Positions 10,640 through 23,516 are shown, counted from the first letter of the stretch. The stretch is DNA of 64,000 nucleotides from Biomphalaria glabrata (GCF_947242115.1 NC_074718.1:46028199-46092198); one strand, 5' to 3'. The notes: generated by a model from the sequence alone, not told the origin. Numbers and translations: made by a program.

Positions 10640-10870
10640 TCAGGTCATTTAGAGCAGTTTATCTTTCTAAAAATAGTTTTCTTAGTCAATGGTCGGCTTT
10701 GAGTATTAAATTGTTTTAATTTCCTTTCATATGTTTCGGATGTTCCATCAGAATAGAAGATGAATACATCATAGAAACCTTTGCCAGAACAACTTGTGTA
10801 ACGCAACGGGCGGGGTTTGAGCCCGGTACCAACGAGACAGTAGCCCAGCGCTCTTACCACGTCACCAGAC
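10640..10870 (-). mobile_element. SINE family B, minus strand
   Basis: On the minus strand the tRNA-like head (CTGTCTGGTGACGTGGTAAG, then GGGCTCAAACCCCGCCCG) is followed by a body ending 'catccgaaacatatg', as in the copy at 53072-53245. It is a fairly complete copy. Confidence 0.7.
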
Positions 10871-10887
10871 AGCCATAAATAAAGTAA

Positions 10888-11027
10888 GCACTCCCTTTTT
10901 GACCTTGCAATCTATAAGGCAGATAGTGTAAAGATCATCTGTTGCTATGGCCTACTGTTAACGAAAGTGTCATGTGGCCAGCACAACGACCAACCACTCT
11001 TACTTTCCCTAACTAATGCCAGGTTAC
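10888..11027 (-). mobile_element. SINE family A, partial, minus strand
   Basis: 'gaccttgcaatctataaggc' and 'gtcatgtggccagcacaacg' match SINE A. The copy stops at 'aggttac', where a GATA array begins. Confidence 0.8.
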
Positions 11028-11032
11028 GTGTT

Positions 11033-11123
<91 letters not shown>
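11033..11123. repeat. GATA microsatellite
   Basis: About 22 uninterrupted GATA units, then a short degenerate GATA/GACA patch to 11155. It directly abuts a truncated SINE. Confidence 0.95.
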
Positions 11124-11167
11124 TTAGGGGTTATGGATAGATAGATAGACAGACAACAGGGGTGATT

Positions 11168-11521
11168 GGCTATATGGACATTAGGCCTTAGTAGAGTATA
11201 TTTAAAAAAAAACAACTACTTCGCTCAGGGGCCACTTCCCCTGAAAAAAGAATATTATAAAACATTTAACAATTTAATAGTGGCATCCATGCGGCCCTTA
11301 TCTTATAAAATACAGACGTGATTTAAAAAAAAAGAAGATGCTTACTCTAATGGGCCGGTATCCAAATGGGCCGGTAGCCGGTAGGACTATTAAATTGTTA
11401 AATGTTTTATAATATTCTTTTTTCAGGGGAAGTGGCCCCTGAGCGAAGTAGTTTTGTTTTTTTTTTAATTTAATATATCATATTTTCCGAAATAATGTAG
11501 GCCTAATAGCCTACATCCATA
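11168..11521. mobile_element. Long inverted repeat, foldback/MITE-like
   Basis: 11203-11280 and 11387-11468 are inverted copies, nearly perfect over about 70 bp ('cttcgctcaggggccacttc' and its complement) with a spacer of about 106 bp. Weaker complementarity ('aggcctaat', 'ccatatag') extends the arms to about 11168 and 11521. There is no open frame. This structure fits a foldback-type miniature transposon or an inverted duplication. Confidence 0.8.
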
Positions 11522-11529
11522 GAGCTTCA

Positions 11530-12170
11530 TCCTTTTATACACTTTGCGATTAAAAAGCAATATAAAGCCTTTATTCCTTATAAGGACACAGTGTTCACTG
11601 TAAGCATGTGTACAGCTTTCGATACATTATCAAATTTAACATAATGATTATGACGTCAGGTAGACCTAGATCTGGATGTCCATCATATAATATACAATTT
11701 ATGGGCCGGATGGTATTGAAATGCCTGGGCCGATTTTGATACCCAGTCCACCCCTAACAGACAGACAGATATTGTTAGACACCTTATTTATAGTTTAGTT
11801 ATTTAGCGACGCACCATAGAAGACGCATATTGAACGGGACTAGTGACGTTTGGGATATGTTGGGTTAGAGACCGGAAAATCAGTTAGCGATATAATCCTC
11901 CAGGGTAACGACGTGTTTAGTGACAGAGACGTTTACTGTGGCCTTTTCTTAGAATAAATACATGTTACATTGTTCTTCAGCGTTGACTACATCTCTTTAC
12001 TAGTTAAAACCGATGTGTTTGTTTTGTCTGGATTGTTGATCAACTACACGGAATACACCCGAACAATAACACCCAAACGCTTGCAGAGTAATTGGTTGAA
12101 ATTCAACAGTCATCCATAGTTGACCTTAAGACAGCCTGAACAAGCAACATCACAATATATAGAGTAGAGC
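11530..12170. other. Gene-free DNA
   Basis: A 'gggccgg' motif from the spacer of the preceding inverted repeat recurs near 11702, so that repeat unit may be larger than its visible arms. Nothing else is recognised. Confidence 0.4.
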
Positions 12171-12176
12171 ACCTAT

Positions 12177-12395
12177 TTTAGACCTTGCAATCCATAAGGC
12201 AGTTGACTAGAATGTCATGTGGCTAGCACAACGACCAACCGCTTTTACGTTCGCTAACTTATGTCACTCACCATTAGAGCTGGATGGACTCAGGAGCACC
12301 CTAAAAATCCAGAAATTCCTAACCCACTCTTCACCGAGATTCGAACCCGAGACTCATCGGTTAGGAAGCCAAACCACCAAGCAGTTATCAAGCAT
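12177..12395 (-). mobile_element. SINE family A, near complete, minus strand
   Basis: Tail, body and tRNA head are all present on the minus strand ('ccattagagctggatggact', 'ttcaccgagattcgaacccg'). The two short plus-strand open frames here are translations of the SINE. Confidence 0.85.
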
Positions 12396-12559
12396 TTTCT
12401 TTCTTACAAATTTTACTTTCGAAATAGGCCTAAATTGATTGTATGCAATCTCCCATACCAAATATTGTTCTGTTACTTTGATATTGTCCTTAGAAACTTT
12501 GCAGGTAAAAAAAAAAAAGCACAGACATATATGCCTATATGTCTGTGGTAAAAATATAA

Positions 12560-14470
12560 ACTTAAGTAATTGTTTCGTTCCCCTAACACTTCAAAAATAA
12601 AACTCGGCCACTTTTGATTCTTGAACATTCAGCACCGCAGACCACAATTTCAACTCGCGGGAAAAGTGGCGCCGCCATTTTTCATTTTTATATTTATTTA
12701 AGTATGGGTGCTATTGATTTAAAGCAAAGAATGAAGAACCAGTCAATATATGAAGCACCTTAGAATTTTTTTTTTATTTGTGAATATTTTTTTTACAAAA
12801 ATAAAAAAAAAAATGAAATTAAAAAAAAAGTGTTAATTTTTATTTGGCCGAACTTTCGTAAAAAGTTCGTTATTTTGTAGATCTATTTCGTGATTCAGGT
12901 TGTTTATACGTTGAAAAAGTTTGGTTATTCTTGAAGATAATTTAAATGGCCGTAAGTTGAGCAAATTTCATTGTACTATGATAATCGAGGCGATTTTTGT
13001 CTAAATTCTTGTGAGGCAACAAATGTGACTTGTTTTAAAAATGGCGGGAATGGATCAGACCTCGAGGTCCTTCAGTTTTGGCAATAGACTAAGACTAGAT
13101 CCAAAAAACATTTTTTGATAGAGTTTTTAATTTATTCATGTAAAACGTGCATTCTTCTACCAATTTTAGTTATTCTGTTTTCTATAGAGAGCTAGATCTA
13201 GATGACTTCTCTAATAGCATTTTGGTTAAGCATGTTACATGTTAAAAGGCGAAAAAAAAATCAATTTATCATTACTGTCACGTGACAGTAATGTAGTATT
13301 TTTAGACTATTTTGTCTGTAGTCAAGTGTAAACATTTATTAAAGTCTAGATCTAGACACTAGATCTACATCGAAGGGAAACTGAGCAACTATTGAAACTG
13401 TATATCTAGATCTAGACTCTATATCTGAATTTTAGATCTAGATCTTGATGTAATAAATGATCTTGATTAATCTTGATAAAACTTGATCTAATTATCTAGA
13501 TCTAATTCATTAACTCCTTAGCCTTCACTGAAAGTTTCAGTGCCTGATTTGACTTAGTCGACTTAGTTAGACTTTTAGTAGTTTTAGAGTTAGACTCTGA
13601 GTCTTAGTACTCTTAGACAACATTTAGTTAGATTCTAGATCTATATATAATATTATTATTAATATAAAATATAGATCTAGAATCTAGTCAAGTACTAGTA
13701 CTAAGACACTGACTATATAGTATAATATAGATCTAGATCTACTATAATATTAGTAAACTCTAGTTTATCAAGTATTTCTACTCTGACTATAGTCTATAAC
13801 ACTATATTAGAATCCAAACTATATTTATATTTTAGACTACTCAACTACTGTATTAACTAATAGTGTGTGTATAGATCTAGATCTAGTATTTATGTATTAA
13901 AAAGTTACTGGATGCAGAATTCTATACTAGTGACTATATCTAGACTACATAAAACTAGATGTACATACATTAGATTTAGATCAGTTTGATTGATTTATTT
14001 TGTTAGCTTGATTAACATTCATATTTATAATTAGATCATGACTCTACTATATATCTATGTCTATATTATATAGAAAAATAGATCTAGATAGCTTTTTTTT
14101 TTTTTTGGTTTAAGTTTAATGAGATGGGGTATGCTTTATGAGTAGGATTAAAATGCTGATATGACAGAACATCATGATCATCATGCAGCCCAGAGTGCCC
14201 AGACCATTGCTATGTAGTCCTTTATTTAATTCTATGATGAATCTAGGCTACTTACATTTTATATAATTACTATTAAAAATATATTCTTCTAATTCAATGT
14301 TTATCTAATTTATCTAATTACTAGATTGTCTAGATCTACAATAGAATATCTACTTCAATGTTTATCTAATAACTTGATCTACAATACAATCTACTATCAA
14401 ATATTACTCAAGAATTATTTAAGATTTTCCATTGGATTATTCACTTACGCACCCACATTATTTTATCTGA
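12560..14470. other. AT-rich region with dispersed AGATCT/TCTAGA words
   Basis: From about 13190 to 14100 the words AGATCT and TCTAGA overlap again and again ('tctagatctagatc'), mixed with TAGTAC/ACTAGT-like words. A YY1-like word (GCCGCCATTTTTC) lies near 12670. No gene is seen. Part of this stretch may be the 5' flank of the transposase-like gene that begins at 14475, but I found no inverted ends. Confidence 0.5.
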
Positions 14471-14474
14471 TATC

Positions 14475-16946
14475 ATGCCAAGACAAAGAAAAAGAAAGCT
14501 TTCATCCCGTACAAATGTTGAAGACACTATTTTGTACAAATTCCTTTATGAAAATTTTAATTATTCTGAACTTTCACCAGATGACAATAATAAACTATGC
14601 TTAAAAGGACATGTCCTCCTAATTTATCTGCAAAATCAGTCCTCCCAAACATCCACAGCAGAAATTGTTGCTTCAACTTTTGGATTCCCATTTAATCCAT
14701 GTTTAATTTCAAAAGTTCATTATTTAACTGAATGCACCATTGCAAAGTATAAAAGTAATATAACAAAATATTTGTCAGAAATTCAAAACATTTGCTATCA
14801 AATATTTTACCAGTTACCTAGCACAACTGCTCCTAACTCTGATTTAACTCCAACAAAAGCTATACAACCAACTGAAATAAATCCTGTTACTGAAATAAAT
14901 CCTGTTACTGAAATAAATCCTGTTTCATCAAATTTAAGAAGCAATGATGAATGAACCCCTCGTAGAAGACATTTAAAAAGACGACTTTCTTTTGTGTCCC
15001 AGGCAAGAAGTGAAGACAAGAATAAATATAGGAAAAAAATATGTTTATTAAAATCTCAAATTAACTCTCAGCCTAACCTTATTAAAAATCTTAGACGGTC
15101 TGTTCACCGAAAAAATGAGAAGATTAATAAGTTGTTAAAAAAATTGCACAAATATGAAATTGCTTCTGGCAAACGTTTTTTAAAATGTAAAAAATGTATT
15201 TGGCAAACAAAAAAGCATCAAGAGGTATTAAAGAAAATGAAATCATCATTTAATAAAGAATTGGCTGTGAAGGACGCTATCATAACATCTCTTCAAAGTG
15301 ATAAACTACTTCTTGAAGATGAACTTAAAGAACTAAAAGAAAATAAAGCTAGGTCCCTTAAAAAAAATAATAAAACATATGATGTTATGACAAGGTTAAT
15401 TTTGTTTTTTAATTGTCTTTTATACCAGGCCCCAACCTCTTCTATCTCCCCTATTGTTAGTAGTTTATCACAGAGATTGGGTGTTCTTCTTGATTGCGTC
15501 CCTCACAGAACCTCAGTAGACAACTTTGTAAGAGAACTTGGTGTTATTTCAGACCTACAAGCCGCTGAAGTTGCCATGAAAACACCACATCTAACTCTTG
15601 GGTTTGATTCCACAACCCAAGAGGGTGTTCTTGTCAATTCAGTACATCTCACCACTCCAACTGATACTTTTGTTATAGCTTTAGATCAGTTGAGTGGTGG
15701 GAGGGCTGAGGACTATGAAAAACACTTAATTGAATCAATAAAAAATTTAGCATATGCTTACTCAGATTTTCATAAGATAGAGTTTTCCACTTGTCATAAT
15801 GAAATTATCAAAAATATTTCCAACACTATGTCAGACCGGGCATCAGTGAATCATGCTTCCATAGTTAAATTAAATGCATTATGGGGTAAAACCTTAAATG
15901 AACTTAATTGCCACCTGCACCCACTTGATAGTATTTCAAAAGGCTGCAGGTTGGCACTTAAGTCTCTGCAGACAGAAAGGAGCAGCCTTATTGGGAGTGA
16001 CTGCATAGCAGGCAACATTGTCTTACAAATAGACAAACTCAGGTATAGAGATGGAAAGGGTGACCCCAAAAATTTTATTTCCTTTCTACTTAATGAAAAT
16101 TTACCGAAGGGCCTTATTCCACGGTATAGGGGAAATCGTTTGCATTTGTTTTTCCGTACTTGTGGAATATTGGTCCTTCATTATGACCAAATATTATCAT
16201 TTTTAAAATCCCCTGCCCTTTCCTCTGGATCGCTGATAAGTTGCCTGCACAGTGACCTCAATAGTGAAACTGGGAAGAAACAACTTTTTGTTATGGGTAT
16301 GGTAGGGAAACTGCTGACAAGCCCTTGGATGAAAAAATTTTACATTGCGCCTGGTGCGCAAGCTGTTTCTCATCTTGGGGCTATCACAGTCATTAAAGAA
16401 GTTCTAGCCCAAGTAGATCAATGCCTTAATAATCCCTTCATTATTTTCACAAGAAACCTAGACTTCTTTGGTGAAATCCTTGATGTTAATGATTCCATAC
16501 TGGAGGTTCTTTTGCTCTGCCCTCAAGATAAGGAAGTTGAAAACATGATAAAAGCTAGTTTGTCTTCTATTGCAGAAACTATCAATAGGCAGTATAAAAG
16601 GTATCTTTGTATGAATGTGTCTGAGCTGATGAGCACTCAGACAGAATCTGCTAGGCTACATAACATGGATTCTGAAGAGGTGATTGGCATGTTTAGTGCA
16701 GCCAAGAAAAAAGCACCTAATGCAACGATGTGCTACATGTCCTCTAGAATCCGTTCCCTAAAGAACAGAACTGTAGCCTATCTAGATTCTCTGAGTGCCT
16801 CAGATATGACTGAAAGGGTGACTTGGGCCATTGGTGTCTCTCGCAGTAGGAGGCAGGCTAATCGAGTGAGGACGTCAGAGGTGACTAAGGAGATTGATCT
16901 GAGGGCGGAGCAAAAAAACCAGGAGACAGAACAGAAAGAAAATTGA
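14475..16946 (+). CDS. Transposase-like protein, unnamed family
   Basis: A frame of 824 codons open except for one TGA at 14952-14954. Upstream is a basic start (MPRQRKRKL), then a threonine/proline-rich linker with three exact TEINPV repeats just before the stop. Downstream is a long lysine-rich coiled coil (about residues 180-300). The core follows: LGFDSTTQEG (candidate first Asp, about residue 378), TMSDRASVNHA (second Asp, about 454), NCHLHPLDSISKGCR (about 478), and TESARLHNMDSEE (candidate Glu, about 725-735). The order Asp / Asp-Arg / Cys-His / Glu looks like an RNase-H-fold DDE transposase. I recall similar unnamed proteins in other molluscs and cnidarians, but no superfamily name. 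No introns are needed. The ATG at 14475 is the first in frame. The TGA may be a mutation, error or read-through; the C-terminus continues in another frame. Confidence 0.7.
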
Positions 16947-17259
16947 AAAACTTTTAAGACAAGACAATTACATTGACAAGATTAAGGAACTGATTACTAA
17001 CGTGACTGAACAGACTTGGATGGATGTGCAGGAATTGTTATCTGGAAATGTTATAGACAGGTTGATATGCCACTATTGGTACAGTCCAGGCCCTGTATTA
17101 TATAGTGGCAGGGTAAAGGGACTGAAAAAAGGAATGAAAGATGTATATTTGGTACAATATTGGCTGGATGATGAGGACGAGAGTAGAGGGGTTGACTATG
17201 ACATGAGCAAGTATCAGCTTGCCTGTGACATACTGTTCAAAGACTTGACATTACTGTAG
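16947..17259 (+). CDS. C-terminal part of the same protein, shifted frame
   Basis: After the core, the plus strand continues in another frame as RKKIEKLLRQDNYIDKIKEL, then HYWYSPGPVLYSGRV, YLVQYWLDDEDES and a stop at 17259. The two frames meet at a run of seven A's at about 16911-16917; with six A's they would be continuous, giving about 927 residues in all. The segment from about 17068 has the aromatic and acidic spacing of a small Tudor/agenet-like barrel (W/Y clusters, then a DDEDE stretch). That is an impression, not a domain hit. The shift is probably the same kind of single-base A-run event as at 48.3 and 58.8 kb. Confidence 0.6.
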
Positions 17260-18440
17260 AATAGTATTTGTTAACATCAAGGATTTTTCCCTACCCATTG
17301 ACGAAAATGTTCCAGTTTCACTTCTGTCTGACAAACAGGGATTCTTTATAATAGGGTGGAAAAACAATAGGGGGGGGGTAAATCTGTTAGCTAATCATTA
17401 GTGACTAATACATTTCAATAAAATAAATACTTTTATAAACTTTTCAAACTCAAATAGTAAACTAAAAGTTTATGTCATTAATTTTAAACATATTATATAC
17501 TATTATAAAATTCACTAGAGGTAACCATAGCCCTAACCTTTTTCTACTATATGTTTTAAGCTTTAAAATATAAAATATTTAAAATAAAATAGTACCTTAA
17601 TAAAAAAAGATGTAAATAAAACTATCGAATTATAAAGAATGATCATTGAAAATTTTTTTTTTAACAGAAAAGTAAAGCCCCTCTTTCTGTAATTTTATAA
17701 CAAAACATTTGTGCTGGGATTGTTTTTGTTAATTTGATTATTATTCATTTCCTTCATGTAACTATAACTTTTAAAATGATTAAACCTACATATTGTTTAA
17801 AATTGTTTTCCCATTGCATCACATGTAATACAGCAAAGTTTAAAATTAATTAATGATCATGACTTACTAACATACTAAGTGTTTCTCTAGTCCTCCCAGT
17901 AGATCTGAAATAACACCAGTTGTTGTGTACTACTTGTCATTCCCATTTTTAATATTGCGTTTATTTTTTTTTTCTAGCACACTATTTTGTTTTATATCAT
18001 CTAATAAAAAAAAAAGCTAATTAACTATTCTTCTTAGCTATTTTTACTATCACTAATGATATGTGGTACATCATCACTTTTTATATAACGTTCCTTGTTA
18101 AAATTTATTTTATTGATAGTTCATAAAGAATTAATTTAAATTATGTTTAATGTAAAGCCATAACTTTCAAATTAAAATATTTAATAATTTTTATAAACAA
18201 TATTATTAGTTTTATAAAATTGTCTTCACTTCAAGTTTGTGACTGTAAAGATATGTCAACTCTCCTTTTTATATTTATGTGTACCATTAAAAATTAAGTT
18301 TTTTCAAACACAAATCATCATATATCCTATTAACCTTTCATCATTCAAACATTAAACTCTCATAAAAAACAACAACTTTTTTTTCAAATCCATTTATTAT
18401 TAACCCTTCATTAAATTAAACATTAAACTTTTCAAAAATT
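17260..18440. other. AT-rich DNA, no gene
   Basis: Possible 3' flank of the transposase-like gene. No long frame or repeat family is recognised. Confidence 0.4.
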
Positions 18441-18980
18441 CATAAGTGCCTTATACTTTCGTGATGGTGTCTAAATTCCCACATGTGCCTTATACTTTCA
18501 TGATGGTGTCCTTCAACTCCTTGCATGTCATCAGAGTCCCTTCGGCAACATTTACTTAATCATCATCCAGTACATACTAACTTGCATGTCATCAGAGTCA
18601 CTTGGCTCCATTTACTTAATTATCATCCAGTACATACTAACTTGCATTTCATCAGAGTCACTTGGCTCCATTTACTTATTCATCATCCAGCACATACTAA
18701 TTTGCATGTCATCAGAGTCACTACGTCACCAACAAATTAACCACCATTGACTTCATCATCATTCTATGCTGCTTACTTGCATGATATCTGCTTTGCTACG
18801 CTTCTAACACAAAGAAGCCACCATTTACTTTATCGTCATTCATCACTGACTAATTTACATGTCATCGAGTCCCTACGTCACTAACAAACCACCATTGGCT
18901 TCATCGTCAGTTGGTCGAACTTAATTTCTATGTTATCACATTCATCTTCTACGTTATCAGCACAATCCAGCAATCATTTA
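18440..18980. repeat. 60-bp tandem array with diverged edges
   Basis: Units with 'cttgcatgtcatcagagtc' and 'catccagtacatactaac' repeat every 60 bp at about 18523, 18581, 18641 and 18701. More diverged units extend both ways. The 71-codon open frame across it is simply the array translated. Confidence 0.85.
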
Positions 18981-19189
18981 TGCCTTGCCATCTTACCATG
19001 CTATACTTCAAAATTAACATCATATTATCAATTGTCAAGAAACATTTATGTAAGTAATTAATTTTTTTTTCCATGCAAAATGATTTAAAGTTTTTATGCT
19101 TTTTTTCTTTAAATATACAAAAATAATATACATGTAGCTAAAGATATATTTGTTCATCACATCTAAAGTTTTATCTTTATCTTGGTGTT

Positions 19190-19790
19190 GTTTTTAGATG
19201 TGATATAAAAATGAGTGAGATAGTATGCTTTATTGATTTCATAAAACCTCACTTAGTGTTGAGTGAAAATGCGTTTAAAAAATTTGTAAAAAATTAACCA
19301 TTTGGCATATAGAAATAATCTATATATAACTGGAAAGCTCAGGACAAGTGCTTCACTTATCTGTTATCAACATTTTGTTAAAATAGAAATATAAGAACAT
19401 TTTATTACAAAAATAAAAAATGATAACCTCATATTGAGTTGGTTAAAATAAAAAATTAAAAAAAAAAATATATATATATAAACTGTATAAAACAATAAAA
19501 TACTTTTATTAAGTACACCTTAAGCTTTATTTTGATATATAGATTATAGCAAAGTGATAAAAATTAACGAAATGGTACTCATTTTTGTTCATTTTTTCAT
19601 AAAATCTTGTGCCATGGTTTTCCATTGCTTCAATGTTAAGTGAAAACGCGCCAAAATTTTATTTATTTTTTTATATATTGGACTCATACTAACATTCTAT
19701 ACCTCATTGGAAAGCTCAGAACAAGATCTTTAATAAAATATTATCCAAATTAAAAAAACAATTTTTTACACAATTTTGTCACATACCTAT
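19190..19790. repeat. Two diverged direct repeats, about 370 bp apart
   Basis: 'gtgttgagtgaaaatgcg...ggaaagctcaggacaag' (about 19253-19347) and 'aatgttaagtgaaaacgcg...ggaaagctcagaacaag' (about 19632-19725) share order and spacing. They may be two old copies of one element or one internally repeated element. Confidence 0.6.
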
Positions 19791-19855
19791 GTAGAACTAA
19801 CTAGATAGATTGACTTGATCTAGATCTAGTTAAAAAGTAGTTAGTAGTAGTAGTT

Positions 19856-20660
19856 TATTATACATTATAAGGCTTGTCTTTGAGTCCCAAGATTAGAGAG
19901 GAATGCTTGTATTTCCCATGACTGTGCAACCCCAGCTGTGACCTACATATTTTGCCACATCCAGGGCAAGCATAACCATTGTCTGCAGGTGGTTGATTTA
20001 GATTTTTTTTTTGCCATCTGCATTTGTCCTTGGCAGCGGATTTTATTTTTGTCTCAAATGTGTATCCCATGGCCTTCGTGATTGACCTCTAGCTGTCTCG
20101 TTCTGAGGCCGCCTGCAACCAGGTGCTCTCTTCTATGTCAGCTAAGGAAAGTTGACACTTAAGCTGGTGTTTGAAGCGTTTCCGTGGAGCACCTCTGTTA
20201 CGTTGACCACCTTTTACTTCATTAAAAAAGACTGCCTTTGTCATACGTTCATCTCCCATACGGGATACGTGCCCTGCCCAGCGTAACTGTCAGACCATAA
20301 GAAGTCCCTCTATACTGTCTATACTGGCGTTTGCAAGGACATCACTGTTTGTAGTGCAGTCTTAACACTGTATGTCCATGATGGAGCGCAAGCATCTTTG
20401 GTGAAAGCGCTCAAGAAAGTCTTAGTTGTTTTCTGTATAGTGTCCATGTCTCAGAGTCATACAGAAGGGTTGAGAGAACCACCGCCTGGTAGACATTGAT
20501 ATTTGTAGGCAGGCGGAGCAATTTGTTCTGCCAAACTCTTGCCTGAAGGCATCCAAAAGCGCTACTGGCCCTGGCCAGACGGTTATCAACTTCCCTTGAA
20601 AGTGAGGCGTTATTTGACACAATACTACTTAGATATGTGAAGTGGTCTACATTTATAGTA
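19856..20660 (-). mobile_element. LINE fragment with C-terminal zinc finger, minus strand
   Basis: On the minus strand from about 20650 downward come YLSSIVSNNASLSREVDNRL, a block on exchange-prone palm/thumb residues ending STLLYDSETWTLYRKQ, and then after a gap the C-terminal YACPGCGKICRSQLGLHSH (C2H2 finger; frame 19858-20070). Several frame changes lie between these blocks. It is a 5'-truncated copy of the family seen in better order at 36779-38050. The finger at the protein's end is shared by many LINE proteins and probably binds nucleic acid. Confidence 0.8.
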
Positions 20661-20904
20661 CCATTTTATAATTGATATTGTTATAATCTAGAATATTCTA
20701 GATCCTAGAGATTTAGTAGAGGGTCACTATGGAGATTTAGTTACAGTTACTGTATGAGATTAGAGTCTTATTAAAATTAATATTGTTTGTCTACAATAAT
20801 AAAATAATCATTTCATATCACCAACAGAAAGAGAGACCTGACAACCCAGCAAGTCCGACATTTCGTTTTTCAAATTAAGGACACAGAATAGAGGTACTTA
20901 CAGA

Positions 20905-21110
20905 GCTTTTGTAGTTACAAAATAGGTATATGAAGAAATAACCTGTGGTTAGCACGGTCTTTGCCCGCTTGTAGTAAGTGGGCTCATGACCGGAGTCTGG
21001 GCACTATGTATGTGGCACAACCCAATCTAAAAATGGTTGCTGCCTTTGTGGAACCTTGAGACAAGACTTGGGTTGAAGAGATTTTGATCCATATCTGGCC
21101 TTAAGAGAAA
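20905..21110 (+). repeat. Diverged copy of the 546-bp insert at 26.9 kb
   Basis: 'tagttacaaaataggtatatga', 'gttagcacggtctttgcccg' and 'gtgggctcatgaccggagtc' align in order with 27195-27300 of the insert. This marks a repeat family with at least one old and one younger member. Confidence 0.55.
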
Positions 21111-22676
21111 TACTTTCTAACAGTCAAATGAATAATGGAGAGCATTACAAGCACTCTGATTTCCTAATTGACTTTTTCAAAGGCTACAAATGTGTATCCG
21201 GTTTTAAAAGAAAAAGTTCTGAAATATATCTTGCCTTTTCAAAATTAAAATTTATATAACGTTACTTTTTCAGCATTAAATTGAAAAAATAGGAACAGAT
21301 GTGGCACAGTGTCTCAGATTAAAATTAACCAGGAACTGTCATCTCGGTTAGGGGGGGCTAGGTATGCATATGTTAAAAGTTTAGGAAATGCTGGTGTAGA
21401 TCTATTTGAAAATTTAATTACATGACTGATCCAAACTTATTGATACAGCTATAGATGCTTAATATAATCTTTGTTTTTCTTTTTTTCTCTGAATACTAAT
21501 AGCTCTGATGTACTGTTACATAAAAATGATTAGGCTTTGTTTTAAATATTTATGTATTTAATTATACTTCAATGTTTATAGAACACATTTTTTGTTTTTG
21601 GACAGAAGAACACATTAACAATATATTTTTTTTAATTGACAGATGCAATGGATCCATCAATCAGGTTAAGCATTTTTATTTTATTTAATTATTTTCTTTA
21701 AAGCATAATATATATATTTCATACTGTTTTTCATAATTGTAAATTATTTTTAATGTACCGGTATTTAAAAAAATCACCCTGTAATTTATAACAAAACATT
21801 AAGCACAATTGATTATCTTTGTTTACCTTTATTTACTTATTTAACTTTTTTATTTCTTATAACATAAGTGATGCTTATGCCAGATACATTAGTTGTTGAA
21901 CCTTTTTACAAAGCTTATATCAACTCTCTATCTGCCTGTATGTTATGTCTGACACCCAATCTCGGATTAAGCTGAAATTTTTCACAATTATTTCTTTTAC
22001 CTGATAATACAACAATCAATAAAATAATTTAACAAATTTAGTAAAATAACTATTGGTAATTTACTATTTTGTTTCATATCTTGAATGAGGGAAAGAAATT
22101 GTTCCGTTACTTGACTGAAGTGGTGGTATAAATTGAATGTCCCCTTTATAGGTTGCCCCTCTAAATGGAAACAAACATACAATCTTCCAGTCATAAGTAC
22201 CTCACTAGCAGACTGGTTAGCACCTCAGCCCAAGGAGGCATGAGCCTGGATACTAGTTTGAATTCAGGTCATTCCCTTTTTTTTAAATGCCTTTAAAAAT
22301 CAACATCCACCCTGGTCCAGATAAGTGTCATAGCATACTGAGAAAGCTAAAAGCATGAAATAATTCTATAAAAAAACATTGGTAAAATATTATTAATCGT
22401 ACCGATTTATTGTTGTTGTTCAATATTACTATAATTTCTTATTATAATTTATTTTAATTATAATCTATTAGAAATTTGATTACATGACTGATCCAAACTA
22501 ATTGATACAATTACACTTCGTTTAAGCTTTTTTTTTTCAAACCATTTTTGTTTTTACAATTTTAACATTAAGATCAATAGTAACTCAACATATGCATGGT
22601 TGCAGTGCTAGTCATTTAGTGTTGAAGAGTCATGTTTTTTTTAAATTTATTTTTTTAAGCATTTCAATAGTACCTA

Positions 22677-22925
22677 GTTTCAGACCTTGCAATACATGGA
22701 ACAGATGATGTACATGTCATTTGTTTCTATGGCTGATTAGGGTGTCATTCTGCTAGCACAATGGTCCACTCCCTTTACTTTCCCCAAAAAATATTTCAGG
22801 TAACCATTAGAGATGAGTGAACTCAGGTGCATCCTTAAATTCCTGAAATTCAAAATCAATCAGATTGGAACCTAAGATCCCTCTGTTAAGAAGCTAAGTG
22901 CTTAGTCACTAAGTCACTTGCCCTT
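22677..22925 (-). mobile_element. SINE family A, minus strand, in kinesin intron
   Basis: 'cagaccttgcaatacatgga' to 'gttaagaagctaagtgctta' gives the whole SINE in reverse. It is more diverged than the copy at 24.3 kb. Confidence 0.8.
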
Positions 22926-23516
22926 TTTAGCTTAATAGCTTATGAAATATATTAAGTTTAAATATTTGTAAACCTGCTTTCTTTGTCTACATCTTTACAA
23001 AGAAATTCAATTCAAATATTGCCAAGAGTTCGCCCTCCTGATCCAAGTGAAAAAGACTTTGCACCATGAGTTCTGGATGTTAACACTGCAGACACTGCCA
23101 TTATTCTTCACACAAAGCCAGAGCCCACAATTTTCACCTCTGACAATGTAGCATGCTGACACCACACAGGTTGGTCACAGTAAAGAATGAAATATTATTC
23201 TTAACCTTTAACCTTTAAAAAAACCCAAAAGAAATGAATTAGAATGTTTTATATCCAAGTTTTTGATGCTACAAACTACTTTTCCTTTAATATTCCTTTT
23301 TAATGTGAAACATTTAAATTGTGTGAATGCTTGGTCCAGACAGTAGTAGAGCAACTTAGTTTATACAATTAAAAACAAATGTTCACTCTATTCAATTTTT
23401 ATTTGCAAGAAATTCTATCAAAATTTCTGCCGCTGTCTTAGTATGTCTATCTGTATAATTCAGTGTTGCAAGCAGGAAAAAATCATGTATGATTTGAGAT
23501 GAAAATGTGTATATTT

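Noticed and set aside
18525-18740. Histidine-rich repeat protein
   Set aside because: It is the 60-bp tandem array in one frame; neighbouring units break it.
12560-19860. Inverted ends of the transposase-like element at 14.5-17.3 kb
   Set aside because: I compared likely end regions by eye and found no convincing inverted pair; boundaries stay unknown.
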